Shown: piece by piece, positions 63,972 to 64,000 of the stretch
Layout: every line of letters begins with the position of its first letter
Position numbering within the stretch: position 1 is the first letter of the stretch
Assembly: GCA_000242815.2 (NCBI GenBank)
Contig: AHHB01000028.1
Span: 1-64,000 of the forward strand
DNA length: 64,000 nt
Direction: 5' to 3'
DNA from: Janthinobacterium lividum PAMC 25724
GTDB lineage: Bacteria > Pseudomonadota > Gammaproteobacteria > Burkholderiales > Burkholderiaceae_D
Position numbers and translations under genes: made by a program
Notes under the pieces: model-generated
Databases searched by the model: none
Told to the model about the DNA's origin: nothing
What the model saw: the letters and a program-made list of their open reading frames with translations, nothing else

Positions 63972-64000
63972 TTATTTCACGACCAGGTCATGCGCCATCA
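63972..64000 (-). CDS. Micro-ORF copy A, partial at window edge
   Basis: Only the last codons are inside the window: MAHDLVVK followed by TAA, in the same frame position within its repeat unit as in copies B and C. It shows that the array continues to the right. Confidence 0.45.

Larger units (their letters stand above)
63723..64000. repeat. Tandem repeat, 123-126 bp unit, running off the edge
   Basis: ATGCGCCATCACGG-type cores start at 63741, 63864 and 63990 (the last cut by the window edge). Each unit also contains GCGCATTTCCGTGATTGAT. The units are about 90% alike by eye. Each contains one micro-ORF on the minus strand. Confidence 0.9.

Overview
The window looks like a chromosomal segment of a high-GC betaproteobacterium of the family Oxalobacteraceae (Janthinobacterium/Massilia/Duganella-like). 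This rests on protein families rather than a database search: a divergent lysA/lysR pair, an EarP plus EF-P pair of the Arg32-rhamnosylation type, a PatZ-like synthetase-acetyltransferase, and a large chemotaxis operon with CheD. Most of the sequence is ordinary single-copy chromosome. Accessory material is concentrated at about 4.3-6.3, 8.4-11.1, 17.9-24.9 and 62.7-64 kb.

Layout. 0-4.3 kb: phospholipase-D remnant, lysA<>lysR, gltX. 4.3-6.3 kb: a tandem cluster of tRNA-Ala(GGC) and tRNA-Glu(TTC) genes with two decayed tRNA-Ala copies and a 157-bp MITE sitting in a terminator. 6.3-8.3 kb: earP and efp. 8.4-10.2 kb: an amidase-like gene lacking catalytic residues, a frameshifted Ivy-type lysozyme inhibitor, and a shard of the nearby transporter gene. 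10.2-17.8 kb: AraC regulator <> fsr-type MFS pump, cysS with a terminator-like hairpin right before its start, dbpA, and an exported phosphoesterase. 18.8-24.9 kb: two tRNA-fMet loci bracketing a 5.7-kb integrative element. 25-48.8 kb: methyltransferase, sbcDC, a PAS-GGDEF protein, yajD, DUF2804, PatZ-like protein, a frameshifted DUF349 gene, moaE, clpB (with a sigma-32-like promoter), potF. 48.9-62.6 kb: hybrid kinase, lone receiver protein, then a leftward signalling operon (receiver, MCP-like, cheY, STAS, cheA, mcp, cheW, cheR, cheD, cheB) with 4-bp overlaps at four junctions. 62.7-64 kb: IS66 remnant, a 41-residue membrane protein, and a tandem array of micro-ORFs running off the right edge.

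The most interesting locus is the integrative element at 19114-24883. It has 48-bp att repeats in the 3' part of tRNA-fMet, a tyrosine integrase, an AlpA-like protein, a Rep_1-type HUH replication initiator, a genomic-island protein of unknown role, a lipoprotein, and about 1.06 kb of non-coding sequence (22631-23690). That stretch is packed with perfect hairpins, has its own possible promoter, and ends in a strong terminator. I read it as a very large structured RNA carried by a small replicating/integrating element, comparable in size and context to GOLLD/ROOL-type RNAs, but I cannot assign it to a class. Second in interest is the micro-ORF array at the right edge. Third is the possible cysS attenuator.
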